32,542 bases of DNA from an uncultured Oscillospiraceae bacterium (GTDB lineage: Bacteria > Bacillota > Clostridia > Oscillospirales > Oscillospiraceae), in NCBI GenBank assembly GCA_904398675.1, contig CAJFPI010000037.1:1-32542 (forward strand), written 5' to 3'. Position 1 is the first letter of the stretch. Each line of letters opens with the position of its first letter. The translations under genes were made by a program, and so were the position numbers. Shown here in pieces: positions 7,570 through 15,757 of the stretch. The notes under the pieces are model-generated. The model ran no database searches. It saw only the letters and a program-made list of their open reading frames with translations, and was not told the DNA's origin.

Positions 7570-9595
7570 GTCCTTTTTCCCCAAGCTGGCTGCCCAGAGC
7601 ATACTGCTCAACCGCCGGTTCTACTTCCCCTATCTTCTTACCATCATCGGTACGGTGGCCGGATTCTACAACATTGACGCCATTGCCACCGACCCGGGCA
7701 TGGCCGACATGCCGAGAGCCGTCTATGTCATGACCTTCGCCTTTATCGGCGTGTATATCACCGGCCTTTTCGCCCTGCTCTTTCTCTTCTACACCAACAG
7801 CTTTCTCATGAAACGTCGGACGCGGGAGCTGGGGCTCTACAACATCCTGGGCATGGGGAAACGGCACATCGCCCTTCTCCTCATCTGGGAGAGCGTCTAC
7901 ACCGCCCTCATCGGCATCGGCGGGGGGCTATGCGCCGGGATCCTGCTCTACAAGCTGGTGACCCTGGCCCTCTACCGGATTTTGCATCTGGACGTCCCCT
8001 TCGGCTTTACCATCCAGCCACAGGCCGTGTTCACCACTCTGGTCCTCTTTGGGGTCATCCTTCTTTTGACGCTGCTGCACAACCTGCGGCGCATCACCTT
8101 TGCAAACCCCATCGCCCTTCTCCACGGGGAAAACATGGGGGAGCGGGAGCCGAAGACCCGGTGGATCCTGACCATCCTGGGCATTGCGTCCCTGAGCGGC
8201 GGATACGCCATCGCCCTGATGACCCGGGACTCCATGGAGGCCCTGGCCTTCTACTTCCTGGCGGTGATCCTGGTGATCATCGGCACCTACTGCCTCTTCA
8301 CCGCCGTGAGCATCGCGGTGCTCAAGCTGCTGCGGAAAAACAAAAAGTTCTACTACAAGACCACCCACTTCATCGGCATCTCCGGCATGCTCTACCGCAT
8401 GAAACGAAACGCCGTGGGTCTTGCCAACATCTGCATCCTCTCCACCATGGTGCTGGTGATGCTCTCCGGGACGCTGTCGCTGTATCTGGGCATCGAGGAC
8501 GTCATCGCCCAGCAGGCTCCCTCTGACCTACTGCTGAATATCTACTACAATCCTGACGAGCAGTCCGGCCCGGACATCCCCGGTTTCCAGGAGAAGGTCC
8601 GGCAGCGGGTGGAGGAGCTGGGCCAGTCTGTCACCCGCCTGGAGGGCAACTACTCCACCGATTTCTCCGCCAGCGGCCAGGACGGGGTCTACGCCCTGGA
8701 TTACGAGGGCGCGGCCCGCTACAGCTCCCTCACCGTCTTCACCTTCCTCACCGCCCAGGACTATGCCGCCCTCACCGGCCAGGCGGTCCCCGAGCTGGCG
8801 GCGGACGAGGCGCTGGTCTACGGCATCGGCGATGACTCTCTCACCTTCACCTATCTGGGGGAGACCCAGCCCCTCTCCTTCCGCGTGCGGGAGACCCTCT
8901 CGGACTTCCCCGCCATCTCCGGCGGCAGCTACGGCAATGTGGGCCGGCCGGCCATGGTGGTGGTAAGGGATATGGACACTCTCCTGGCCATCCGGCAGAT
9001 GTACAGCGTCACCGGCTCGCTCCACTCCATCCAGTACGAGTTCCGGGTGGACCTCACCGGCACGGCGGAGGAGCAGTACCAGCTGGGGCAGTCATTCCTG
9101 GATATTGACGCCGCGGACTTCACCGGAACCGGGGAATGGGACGTCCTCCGCTGCAACAGCTATGAGAGCATCTACGCGGAAAACTACGGCCTTGCCGGAG
9201 GATTTTTGTTCCTGGGCGTCTTCCTGGGCGTCCTCTTCATGATGGCCACGGTGCTCATCATCTACTACAAGCAGATCAGCGAGGGCTATGAGGACCGGCA
9301 GCGGTTCCAAATCATGGAAAAGGTGGGGCTGGACCAGCGGGATATCCGCCGCTCCATCAACAGCCAGGTGCTGACGGTGTTCTTCCTGCCCCTTCTGGTG
9401 GCGGCGCTCCATGTAGCCTTTGACTTTCGGCTGATGCTGCAGCTGCTGCAGATCTTCTCCATCACCAACACCGCCCTCACCGCGCTGTGCTCCCTGGGCG
9501 TTCTGGCGGTCTTTATCCTGCTGTACGCAGCGGTGTTCTCCCTCACCGCGAAAATCTACTACCGCATCGTCAGCCGCCCGGCGGACGGCATCTGA
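7553..9595 (+). CDS. BceB-like ABC transporter permease with a large extracellular domain
   Basis: A 680-residue FtsX/MacB-type permease. About seven hydrophobic segments precede residue 315, a soluble extracellular domain of roughly 230 residues follows, then three more membrane segments near residues 550-680, the ten-helix BceB topology. It starts at GTG 7553 (or GTG 7562), overlapping the ATPase gene by 17 bases. The large domain between helices 7 and 8 carries substrate specificity in the family and diverges widely, so the target peptide cannot be read from sequence. Confidence 0.92.
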   Translation: MAAVAKSFFPKLAAQSILLNRRFYFPYLLTIIGTVAGFYNIDAIATDPGMADMPRAVYVMTFAFIGVYITGLFALLFLFYTNSFLMKRRTRELGLYNILGMGKRHIALLLIWESVYTALIGIGGGLCAGILLYKLVTLALYRILHLDVPFGFTIQPQAVFTTLVLFGVILLLTLLHNLRRITFANPIALLHGENMGEREPKTRWILTILGIASLSGGYAIALMTRDSMEALAFYFLAVILVIIGTYCLFTAVSIAVLKLLRKNKKFYYKTTHFIGISGMLYRMKRNAVGLANICILSTMVLVMLSGTLSLYLGIEDVIAQQAPSDLLLNIYYNPDEQSGPDIPGFQEKVRQRVEELGQSVTRLEGNYSTDFSASGQDGVYALDYEGAARYSSLTVFTFLTAQDYAALTGQAVPELAADEALVYGIGDDSLTFTYLGETQPLSFRVRETLSDFPAISGGSYGNVGRPAMVVVRDMDTLLAIRQMYSVTGSLHSIQYEFRVDLTGTAEEQYQLGQSFLDIDAADFTGTGEWDVLRCNSYESIYAENYGLAGGFLFLGVFLGVLFMMATVLIIYYKQISEGYEDRQRFQIMEKVGLDQRDIRRSINSQVLTVFFLPLLVAALHVAFDFRLMLQLLQIFSITNTALTALCSLGVLAVFILLYAAVFSLTAKIYYRIVSRPADGI

Positions 9596-9609
9596 AAGGA
9601 GGAACGGTT

Positions 9610-10053
9610 ATGATCCAACTGCCAAGGCTGGCCGCGGCGGCATTGCTGGCGGCAAACCTGCTCACCGCCTGCGCCGCCCCGCCGGAGCAGGCAGAGGAGA
9701 TCCCCGACGACACCTTCGCTGTCCGTCTCATCTGCGAGAGCCAGGACATCTACCGGATCTACTACTCCTGCTATCTGGACGGCGCCTACTACAGCATGGG
9801 CGGCGTGGCGGATCTGGATGGGAAGGCGCTGACGGAGGAGGCCCCCATGACGATCTACTTCCCCAAGTCCTACTTTGACGGAGCGGAGGATATCTCCACC
9901 TTCTCCATGGACTTCTCCCCCTACGGGGAAAGCGACACCTCGGAGCTGGCCACCACCGCCCGGCTTTCGATCCCGGCGGCCTATGGGACCTGCTGCACCG
10001 TGGTGTTCTCCGGGGACAGGGAGACGGGGTTCACCGCCGCGCTGCAGGAATAG
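9610..10053 (+). CDS. Small secreted lipoprotein linked to the Bce-type transporter
   Basis: A 147-residue protein starting at the ATG at 9610, seven bases after AAAGGAGG. The ORF-track start upstream lies inside the permease gene. The N-terminus is a lipoprotein signal peptide with lipobox LTAC near residue 21. The mature part is acidic, rich in Tyr/Ser/Thr and beta-prone, with a Cys-Cys pair near the C-terminus. I do not recognise a named family. It starts 14 bases after the permease stop and is probably co-transcribed, suggesting an accessory role in peptide binding or signalling; that is inferred from position. Confidence 0.75.
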   Translation: MIQLPRLAAAALLAANLLTACAAPPEQAEEIPDDTFAVRLICESQDIYRIYYSCYLDGAYYSMGGVADLDGKALTEEAPMTIYFPKSYFDGAEDISTFSMDFSPYGESDTSELATTARLSIPAAYGTCCTVVFSGDRETGFTAALQE

Positions 10054-10068
10054 AGGAGGTGGCAAAGG

Positions 10069-10227
10069 ATGCACGGGAAAACGCTGCTGCTCGCCCTTCT
10101 CTGCCTGGGGCTGTTCCTGGCGGCCTGCGGCGCAGAGGCACCCAGAGGCGGTGTCCCGGCCGATGCGGCGGGGGTTACTGTGTCGATCGACGTGACCTCG
10201 GAGGGGATCGCGGAGGCGCTCCCCTGA
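10069..10227 (+). CDS. Very short lipoprotein, probably a truncated paralogue of the preceding gene
   Basis: Too short for the ORF track: 52 codons starting at ATG 10069. A ribosome site AGAGGAGG lies 11 bases upstream, overlapping the end of the previous gene region. The product MHGKTLLLALLCLGLFLAAC has a clear lipobox. The mature part is only about 33 residues. Its segment VTVSIDVTSEGIAEAL resembles, by eye, FAVRLICESQDIYRIY of the upstream lipoprotein, and the reading frame then ends. It could be a decayed duplicate or a genuine micro-lipoprotein. Confidence 0.5.
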   Translation: MHGKTLLLALLCLGLFLAACGAEAPRGGVPADAAGVTVSIDVTSEGIAEALP

Positions 10228-10237
10228 CTGCCCGCCC

Positions 10238-10266
10238 TTGTCTCCCCGCCCTTTTCCGGGTATAAT
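10238..10266 (+). promoter_or_regulatory. Sigma-A promoter of mobA
   Basis: TTGTCT and a perfect TATAAT are separated by 17 bases, ending 32 bases before the mobA ATG. Confidence 0.75.
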
Positions 10267-10298
10267 GGAGAAAACAGCGGGCAAAAGGGGGCGGGTCT

Positions 10299-10907
10299 AT
10301 GGCAAGGGCGCGGGAGGCAATCAGTGCGGCCATCCTCTGGGGCGGGGGCAGTCGGCGGATGGGCCGGGACAAGGGTCTTCTTCCCTGGGGCGGCGGAACA
10401 TTTCTGACCACTCTGGCCGCAAATCTCTCCGGCGCGGAGACGCTGCTGCTGGCGGCGGGGGACCGGCGGGAGATCCCCCCGGGTCCCTGGCGGGCCGTGG
10501 CGGACCAGTTCCCCGGCTGCGGCCCTCTGGCGGGGCTCCAGGCGGCCCTGGCCGCTTGTCCCGCCCCACTCCTTTTCGCCGTGGCCTGCGACATGCCCCT
10601 GGCTGGCTTTGACGCCGCCCGGGCTTTGGCCGGGCATCTCACGGCGGGATCCCTGGCCGCGGTGCCGGTGGACGCCGCCGGCCGCCGCCATCCCCTCTGC
10701 GCCCTGTACCGGCGGGAGCTTGCCCCGCTTTTGGCGGATCTTCTTCAGGCTGGGGAGCGGCGGGTCACAGCGGCGCTGGAGCGGTTCCCGGCGGACTTTG
10801 TCCCCGCCTCCGCCCTCCCCCGGGGAGAGGACACGCTGCTGAATCTCAACACCCCCGAGGCCTATGAGGCCTTCTGCCGCCGGTTCGGCCCGGAACCCCC
10901 TAAATAG
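10299..10907 (+). CDS. mobA: MobA, molybdenum cofactor guanylyltransferase
   Basis: A 202-residue nucleotidyltransferase. The GTP-binding signature ILWGGGSRRMGRDKGLLPWGG near residues 12-33 fits LAGGxSxRMGxDKxLLxxxG, with Trp where Ala is usual. FAVACDMPL near residue 95 carries the metal-binding aspartate, and VDAAGRRHPLCALY is a further MobA motif. MobA joins GMP to molybdopterin, leading to the bis-MGD cofactor used by DMSO-reductase-family enzymes. It converges on the operon encoding such an enzyme, so the two are probably functionally linked although on opposite strands. Confidence 0.92.
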   Translation: MARAREAISAAILWGGGSRRMGRDKGLLPWGGGTFLTTLAANLSGAETLLLAAGDRREIPPGPWRAVADQFPGCGPLAGLQAALAACPAPLLFAVACDMPLAGFDAARALAGHLTAGSLAAVPVDAAGRRHPLCALYRRELAPLLADLLQAGERRVTAALERFPADFVPASALPRGEDTLLNLNTPEAYEAFCRRFGPEPPK

Positions 10908-10914
10908 AGAAAAA

Positions 10915-10952
10915 GCGTCCCGCGCCGGAGCAGCTGCTCCGGCGCGGGACGC
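10915..10952. terminator. Bidirectional terminator between mobA and the molybdoenzyme operon
   Basis: A perfect 38-base palindrome, 19 bp per arm (GCGTCCCGCGCCGGAGCAG and complement). It is preceded by AGAAAAA, giving a U tract for minus-strand transcripts; the plus side has only TGATTGTT. Confidence 0.8.
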
Positions 10953-10984
10953 TGATTGTTAAATCCGGCAGTCTCTTTCCGGGC

Positions 10985-13807
10985 TTATGTCTGGCTGGCC
11001 GCCCTGCGGATCTCCACAAGGTTGGTGTGCTGGGGGTTGCCGCTGGTGAGCGGGGTGGCCCGGTGGCTCATGGTCAGCACGTTGATGCTGCCCCGGGTGT
11101 CCACCCCCGTCTTGTCCGGGGTGTACCACCCGCCCTCGCTGAGGGCCGCCGCCCCCTCCACGATATCCTCCGTCACCCTGGCCGGGACGCGGACAGTCCC
11201 CCGGGCGTTGAAGATCTCCACCAGTTCCCCATCCCGGATGCCCCGGGCCGCCGCGTCCGCCGGGTGCATCCATACCGCCGGGGGATCCAGGGCCTCCAGC
11301 AGGCGGTTTTGGTCGTGGATGGAGTGGCAGCGGCGCTTGGTGTGGTAGCCGATGAGCTGCAGGGGATAGGTCTCCCGCAGCGGATCCGCCACTCCCTCCT
11401 CGCAGGGGACATAGCGGGGGATGGCCGGGATCTCCTCCGGCCTTCCCATGTCGTAAAGCCGCTTGGAGAAGATCTCAATCTTTCCGGAGGGGGTGTCAAA
11501 GGGTTTTCCCGCCTCCACATTCTCCTGAAAGGCCACATAGGGCCGGTTGTTCCGGTAGACGTGGCAGCCCCTGGCGCGGAAGGTCTCAAAGTCCGGCAGC
11601 TCCGGCTCCCGCTGCCGCCCCTCCTCGTAGAGCGCCCGGATCCAGTCCGCCAGCTCCCGGCGGCCCAGGGTAAAGTCCTCCCCGTGGCCCAGATACGCCG
11701 CCATTTTCCGTATCCACTCATATTCAAACTGCGCGCCGAACACCGGCTCGATGGCCTGCTGGTTATAGAGCAGGTAGTCCGACTCCATCCAGGGCGGCAC
11801 CACATTCTCCACCTCGAAGAAGGAGACCCCCGGCAGAAGGAGGTCGGCAAACCTGGCCCCCGGCGTCATGAACAGGTCTGAGACCACCAGCAGCTCCAGC
11901 TTGTCCGGCGCCTTCAGGATGCGGACGGTGTCGTTGATATTGGAGTGCTGGTTGAGAAGGATGCCGCTGGCCAGGTTGAAGATCACCTTCACGCCTGTCT
12001 CCAGCCGCTCCACTCCCCGCAGGCCGTTGGAGGCGTTCAGGGTTTCCGGCGCGTCGATGGCCCGGGTCCACTGGAAGGTGGCGATGGAGCCGGGGTAGGG
12101 GTTCTCCTTAGGCGCAAAATAGGGGGAGAGGTGGCCGTGGCGGGTGGCATAGGCCCCGGCGGCGCCGCCGGGAACGCCCACGTTCCCGGTGAGGCAGGCC
12201 AGCATGGCGCAGCTGCGGACATTCTGCTCCCCGTTCAGCGTCCGCTGGGGGCCGAGCCCCGGCAGGAGGCAGGCCGGCTTTGTCCGTGCAAAGCGCTCCG
12301 CCAGATCCCGGATGGTCTCCGCCGGGACGCCGCAGATGGCCTCCGCCCACTCCGGCGTCTTCAAAACGCCGTCCTTTTTCCCAAAGAGGTAGCTGTGGTA
12401 GCTCTCCCCGGCGGGAACGCCCTGGGGCATATGGGCCTCGTCAAAGCCCAGACAGAACCGGTCCATAAAGGCCTGGTCCTGGAGCCCCTCGCTCCAGATC
12501 ACATAGGCCATGGCGTCCGCCAGGGCCCCGTCGGTGCCGGGGCGGATGGGGATCCACTGGTCGGCAAAGAGCTTGGCCGTGTCGCTGCGCCGGGGATCGA
12601 TGACAATGATGGGGATACCCTGCTGCTTGAGCTGCACCAGCACCTGCTGCTGGTCGCCGCCCCAGTGGGTGGAGGCGGGGTTGTGGCCCCAGAGGAGCAG
12701 GAGCTTTGTGTTCAGAAGGTCCGCCTCCGGGCTGCCGCAGACGGAGGTCCCGTAGATATAGGGCAGGGTCAGCAGGGCGCAGCCCACGCTGTAGGTGTTG
12801 TAGTAGTCCAGATACCCGCCCTCCAGGCTCAAAAGGTGCTTGACGAACCGGTCCCCCCGCACCAGGGCGCTGACGCCGGAGGCGCTGGGGACATACCGGG
12901 CGCCGGGGCCGTACTTCTCCCCCGCCCGGCGGATGCCCTCCGCCGCCATGCGGGCCGCCTCGTCCCAGGAGATGCGGCGGAACACCCCGCTCCCCCGCTC
13001 CCCGGCCCGGACCATGGGGTAGCGCAGGCGCCGGGAGGTGAGGAAGGTCTGGCGGTAGGCCCGGCCCCGGGGACAGCCGGGAAAATCCTTGCCGGGAACC
13101 GTCCGGTCCGGGGAGATGGAGAGAACGCACCCCTCCTGCACCCGGGCCAGCATCTTGCACTTGTTGCCGCAGTCGCAGAAACTGGCGAGGCTGACGGTCC
13201 GCTCCGGCTCCAGGGGGATCTCCTTCCCCCGCCGCCAGGACCAGCTGTCGAAGTCCTCCCAGCCGCCCCTTGCAAGCAGCCCTTCATCCTCCCTGCCTTC
13301 AATGGCCTCCCGCAGCAGCCGGAGCACCAGGGACGCGTCCGCCCCCTGCTCCTCCCGCTCCAGGGCCAGGGACACGGCGTGGGCGGTGTCGATGAAGAAT
13401 TTCTGCAGAAATTCCTCCGCCGCCCCCTCCAGGTCCGCCCCGCCGCCATGGAGGCGGGAGACGGCCAGATACTCCAGGAAACGGCACTGCTGGCCGATGA
13501 AGTCCGGCGGGTTTCCGTCCATCGCCGCCCAGGCGTAGCCGTATTTTTTATAATATCGTATAACCTCCAGCGTCACCTCGTTGAGGAGGATGTCCTCCCC
13601 GCCGATGCAGGCCGAGGCCCAGAGGGGGATGTAGATGTCCGCGCAGGTCCCCTTGAAGAGCTGGTCATACCGCTCCTGGGTCAGCGCGGAATCCAGCCCC
13701 GCCAGCGGGGCGGCCTCCTCCCGCCACCGGGTGAGGTCCTCAAAAAAGAGGCGCAGCAGATGCCAGCGGACATAACCGACGAGGCATTTCCTGTCCAGCA
13801 GATTCAT
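10985..13807 (-). CDS. DMSO-reductase-family molybdoenzyme with fused N-terminal TorD-like chaperone domain
   Basis: A 940-residue protein. Residues about 1-190 look like a TorD/DmsD chaperone (ADIYIPLWASAC, then NPPDFIGQQCRFLEYL, matching the family P-D-H-x-x-x-E-L-x-F motif). An iron-sulfur segment follows with Cys211, 213, 217, 227 and 245, then RRLRYPMVRAGERG and ISWDEA as in DmsA. GGYLDYYNTYS aligns with the DmsA segment containing the serine molybdenum ligand, making Ser340 the probable ligand. The dinucleotide-binding domain near the C-terminus is intact. No signal peptide or twin-arginine motif is visible, so it is probably cytoplasmic. It overlaps the upstream oxidoreductase gene by four bases. 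The substrate cannot be inferred. Confidence 0.9.
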   Translation of the reverse strand: MNLLDRKCLVGYVRWHLLRLFFEDLTRWREEAAPLAGLDSALTQERYDQLFKGTCADIYIPLWASACIGGEDILLNEVTLEVIRYYKKYGYAWAAMDGNPPDFIGQQCRFLEYLAVSRLHGGGADLEGAAEEFLQKFFIDTAHAVSLALEREEQGADASLVLRLLREAIEGREDEGLLARGGWEDFDSWSWRRGKEIPLEPERTVSLASFCDCGNKCKMLARVQEGCVLSISPDRTVPGKDFPGCPRGRAYRQTFLTSRRLRYPMVRAGERGSGVFRRISWDEAARMAAEGIRRAGEKYGPGARYVPSASGVSALVRGDRFVKHLLSLEGGYLDYYNTYSVGCALLTLPYIYGTSVCGSPEADLLNTKLLLLWGHNPASTHWGGDQQQVLVQLKQQGIPIIVIDPRRSDTAKLFADQWIPIRPGTDGALADAMAYVIWSEGLQDQAFMDRFCLGFDEAHMPQGVPAGESYHSYLFGKKDGVLKTPEWAEAICGVPAETIRDLAERFARTKPACLLPGLGPQRTLNGEQNVRSCAMLACLTGNVGVPGGAAGAYATRHGHLSPYFAPKENPYPGSIATFQWTRAIDAPETLNASNGLRGVERLETGVKVIFNLASGILLNQHSNINDTVRILKAPDKLELLVVSDLFMTPGARFADLLLPGVSFFEVENVVPPWMESDYLLYNQQAIEPVFGAQFEYEWIRKMAAYLGHGEDFTLGRRELADWIRALYEEGRQREPELPDFETFRARGCHVYRNNRPYVAFQENVEAGKPFDTPSGKIEIFSKRLYDMGRPEEIPAIPRYVPCEEGVADPLRETYPLQLIGYHTKRRCHSIHDQNRLLEALDPPAVWMHPADAAARGIRDGELVEIFNARGTVRVPARVTEDIVEGAAALSEGGWYTPDKTGVDTRGSINVLTMSHRATPLTSGNPQHTNLVEIRRAASQT

Positions 13808-14997
13808 CCCTTCGCCCCCTTTCCCAAAATTTCCTCCTTCAGCCCGTACATGGCCGCCAGGTTCCCGATCAGCGCCGCGCCCACCAGTTTCCCGTCCCGG
13901 TAGACCTTTTTCTCATAAAAGCTGCCGCTGCGGGGGTTCACATAGAGCCGGTCCTTCCCCGCGCCGCGGGACACTTCAATGCTGTAGCTGTCGTCTCCGG
14001 CGGCGTTCTGCCCCAGGTCTCCCAGGGCAAAGAGGGCGATACGGCGGCTGTTGAGCACCAGGGACATGTCGCAGCCGGTGTAGGCCGCGCTGCCGCCGGC
14101 GGCGTTGATCCCAGCCACCCGCCCCTGTTCCATCCCCTGGGACCAGAGGGCGGCGTTGACGCCCTGGTACTGGGCGCAGTCGCCGCAGGCGAACACCGCC
14201 GGCGCGCTGGTCTCCATCCGCTCATTGACTACAATGGCCCGCTCCACGGCGATGCCCGCCTCCCGGGCCAGGGAGACATTGGCCCGGACGCCGCAGGCCA
14301 CCACCACAAAATCACAGGGAAATCTGCGGCCGTCGGCCAGGCGGACGGCGCTGACCGCCTCCGTCCCCTCCAGGGCCTCAATCTTCGCGTCGGTGTGGAT
14401 GGCAAAATCCCGCACCTGGCTCTGGAAGGCCCGGGAGGTCTCCTCGTCCAGCTGCCGGGGCATGAGATAGGGCATGGCCTCCAGCACCGTCACCTCCAGT
14501 CCGTAGCGGCACAGCTCAAAGGCGCACTCCAGCCCGATGACGCCCCCGCCGATGATGACGCACCGCCGCCCCAGAAGAGCCGCGGCCTTGATGAGGCGGA
14601 TGTCGTCCTTGGTGCGGATGGTGCAGAGGCCGGGGAGGTCCTTCCCCGCAAAGGGGGGCACAAAGTTGGAGGCCCCGGTGGCCAGGATGCACCGGCCGTA
14701 TTCGATCGTCTCTCCTCCTACCCGCACGGTCTTTGCCGCCGCATCCAGCCCCTCCACGCGGGCGCCCCGCAGCAGCGTGATCCGCTGCTCACGGTACCAC
14801 CCCTCGTCGTGGAGAGGGATGTCGCACCGGTCAAAGGAGGCCAGGGGACGCTTTGTCAGCATGGGCCGGGCGTAGGGCAGATCCCCCTCCCCGTCGGCCA
14901 GGAGGATCTCCCCCTCCCGGTCCAGCTCCCGGATGGCGGCAGCGGCGCTGACGCCGGCCACGCCGGCCCCCGCGATGACATACGCTGCTTTCCTCAC
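13804..14997 (-). CDS. FAD-dependent NAD(P)H oxidoreductase
   Basis: A 397-residue pyridine-nucleotide-disulfide-type flavoprotein. The N-terminal FAD site is AGAGVAGVSAA, the NAD(P)H site VIIGGGVIGLECA lies near residue 150, and the second FAD motif VFACGDCAQY near residue 268. There is no redox-active CxxxxC pair as in disulfide reductases; it is closer to rubredoxin/ferredoxin reductases and NADH oxidases. GTG is the start, overlapping the ferredoxin stop as GTGA. It probably passes electrons from NAD(P)H to the DmsB-like protein and then to the molybdoenzyme, or in reverse. Confidence 0.88.
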   Translation of the reverse strand: MRKAAYVIAGAGVAGVSAAAAIRELDREGEILLADGEGDLPYARPMLTKRPLASFDRCDIPLHDEGWYREQRITLLRGARVEGLDAAAKTVRVGGETIEYGRCILATGASNFVPPFAGKDLPGLCTIRTKDDIRLIKAAALLGRRCVIIGGGVIGLECAFELCRYGLEVTVLEAMPYLMPRQLDEETSRAFQSQVRDFAIHTDAKIEALEGTEAVSAVRLADGRRFPCDFVVVACGVRANVSLAREAGIAVERAIVVNERMETSAPAVFACGDCAQYQGVNAALWSQGMEQGRVAGINAAGGSAAYTGCDMSLVLNSRRIALFALGDLGQNAAGDDSYSIEVSRGAGKDRLYVNPRSGSFYEKKVYRDGKLVGAALIGNLAAMYGLKEEILGKGAKG

Positions 14998-15545
14998 GGC
15001 TCCTCCTCCTTCTTTTTGCAGACTACCCGGGTCTTGGGCTCCGTCAGTGTGGGCGCGGGCAGGAAGGACAGGGCAGGCATCTCCGCGCCGTCAGTCCGCT
15101 GGAAGTAGTCCAGATCCCCCCACCGAAGGCTCCTGGTGGGACAGGCCTCCACGCACACAGGCGGCAGCCCCTGCTCCTGCCGCTCCACGCACCCGTCGCA
15201 CTTCTGCGTCACGCCCCGCCTTTCGCTGAAGGACACCGCCCCGTAGGGGCAGTTCCACACGCAGGCCCCGCAGCCGATGCACAGCCCGTCGTCGTGGAGG
15301 ACGAAACCCTCCTCCGTCTGGTGCATGGCGCCGGTGGGACAGGCTTTGACGCAGTAGGGATTTTTGCAGTGGTTGCAGGCGCCGGAGTAGGGAATGGAGA
15401 TGCGCCGCCCATCCTTGACCACCTCCCGCAGCTCCACCCGCCGGAAATATTCCCCTTCCCCCAGGCCGTGGCTCTCCTGGCAGGCTACCTGGCAGGCATA
15501 GCAGGCAAGGCAGGTGGTGCTGTTATATCGAAATCCAAACGCCAT
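14994..15545 (-). CDS. DmsB-like protein with four [4Fe-4S] clusters
   Basis: The start is ATG 15545 (183 residues, MAFGFRYNSTTCLACYAC); a GGGGGG ribosome site lies just upstream. The ORF track extends 77 codons further, but that extension has no ribosome site or family similarity. Four cysteine groups are visible: CLACYACQVAC, CNHCKNPYCVKACP, CIGCGACVWNCPYG and CDGC-x10-CVEACP. The ending LPAPTLTEPKTRVV resembles the DmsB tail. It should carry electrons to the catalytic subunit. No DmsC membrane anchor is encoded nearby. Confidence 0.92.
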   Translation of the reverse strand: MAFGFRYNSTTCLACYACQVACQESHGLGEGEYFRRVELREVVKDGRRISIPYSGACNHCKNPYCVKACPTGAMHQTEEGFVLHDDGLCIGCGACVWNCPYGAVSFSERRGVTQKCDGCVERQEQGLPPVCVEACPTRSLRWGDLDYFQRTDGAEMPALSFLPAPTLTEPKTRVVCKKKEEEP

Positions 15546-15623
15546 CGATACCCCCCGTTTCTTATTGACTTCTCCGCAAATCATTCCGGTCCGTCTGTTC
15601 AAGCTGCAGACAAGATATGATTT

Positions 15624-15652
15624 ACGATACCATAACAAATTCCGCATTGCAA
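15624..15652 (-). promoter_or_regulatory. Candidate promoter of the molybdoenzyme operon
   Basis: On the minus strand TTGCAA and TATCGT are 17 bases apart, 80 bases before the ferredoxin-gene start. Each hexamer matches 4 of 6 consensus positions. The surrounding 15,580-15,700 stretch is AT-richer than its flanks. No clear FNR or CRP site was found. Confidence 0.4.
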
Positions 15653-15757
15653 GTGGCAGCAGGGCAAATTGTACGCTGCATTTACAGCATGAGATTTTCG
15701 GCCCCATTGCCCCTGTCCCGGCGGCGCAGCGCGGGGCGGCAAACGGTCGAGAGGATG

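Noticed and set aside
11945-13903. 652-residue plus-strand ORF opposite the molybdoenzyme
   Set aside because: Antisense shadow; the minus-strand frame carries clear DmsA and TorD-like motifs.
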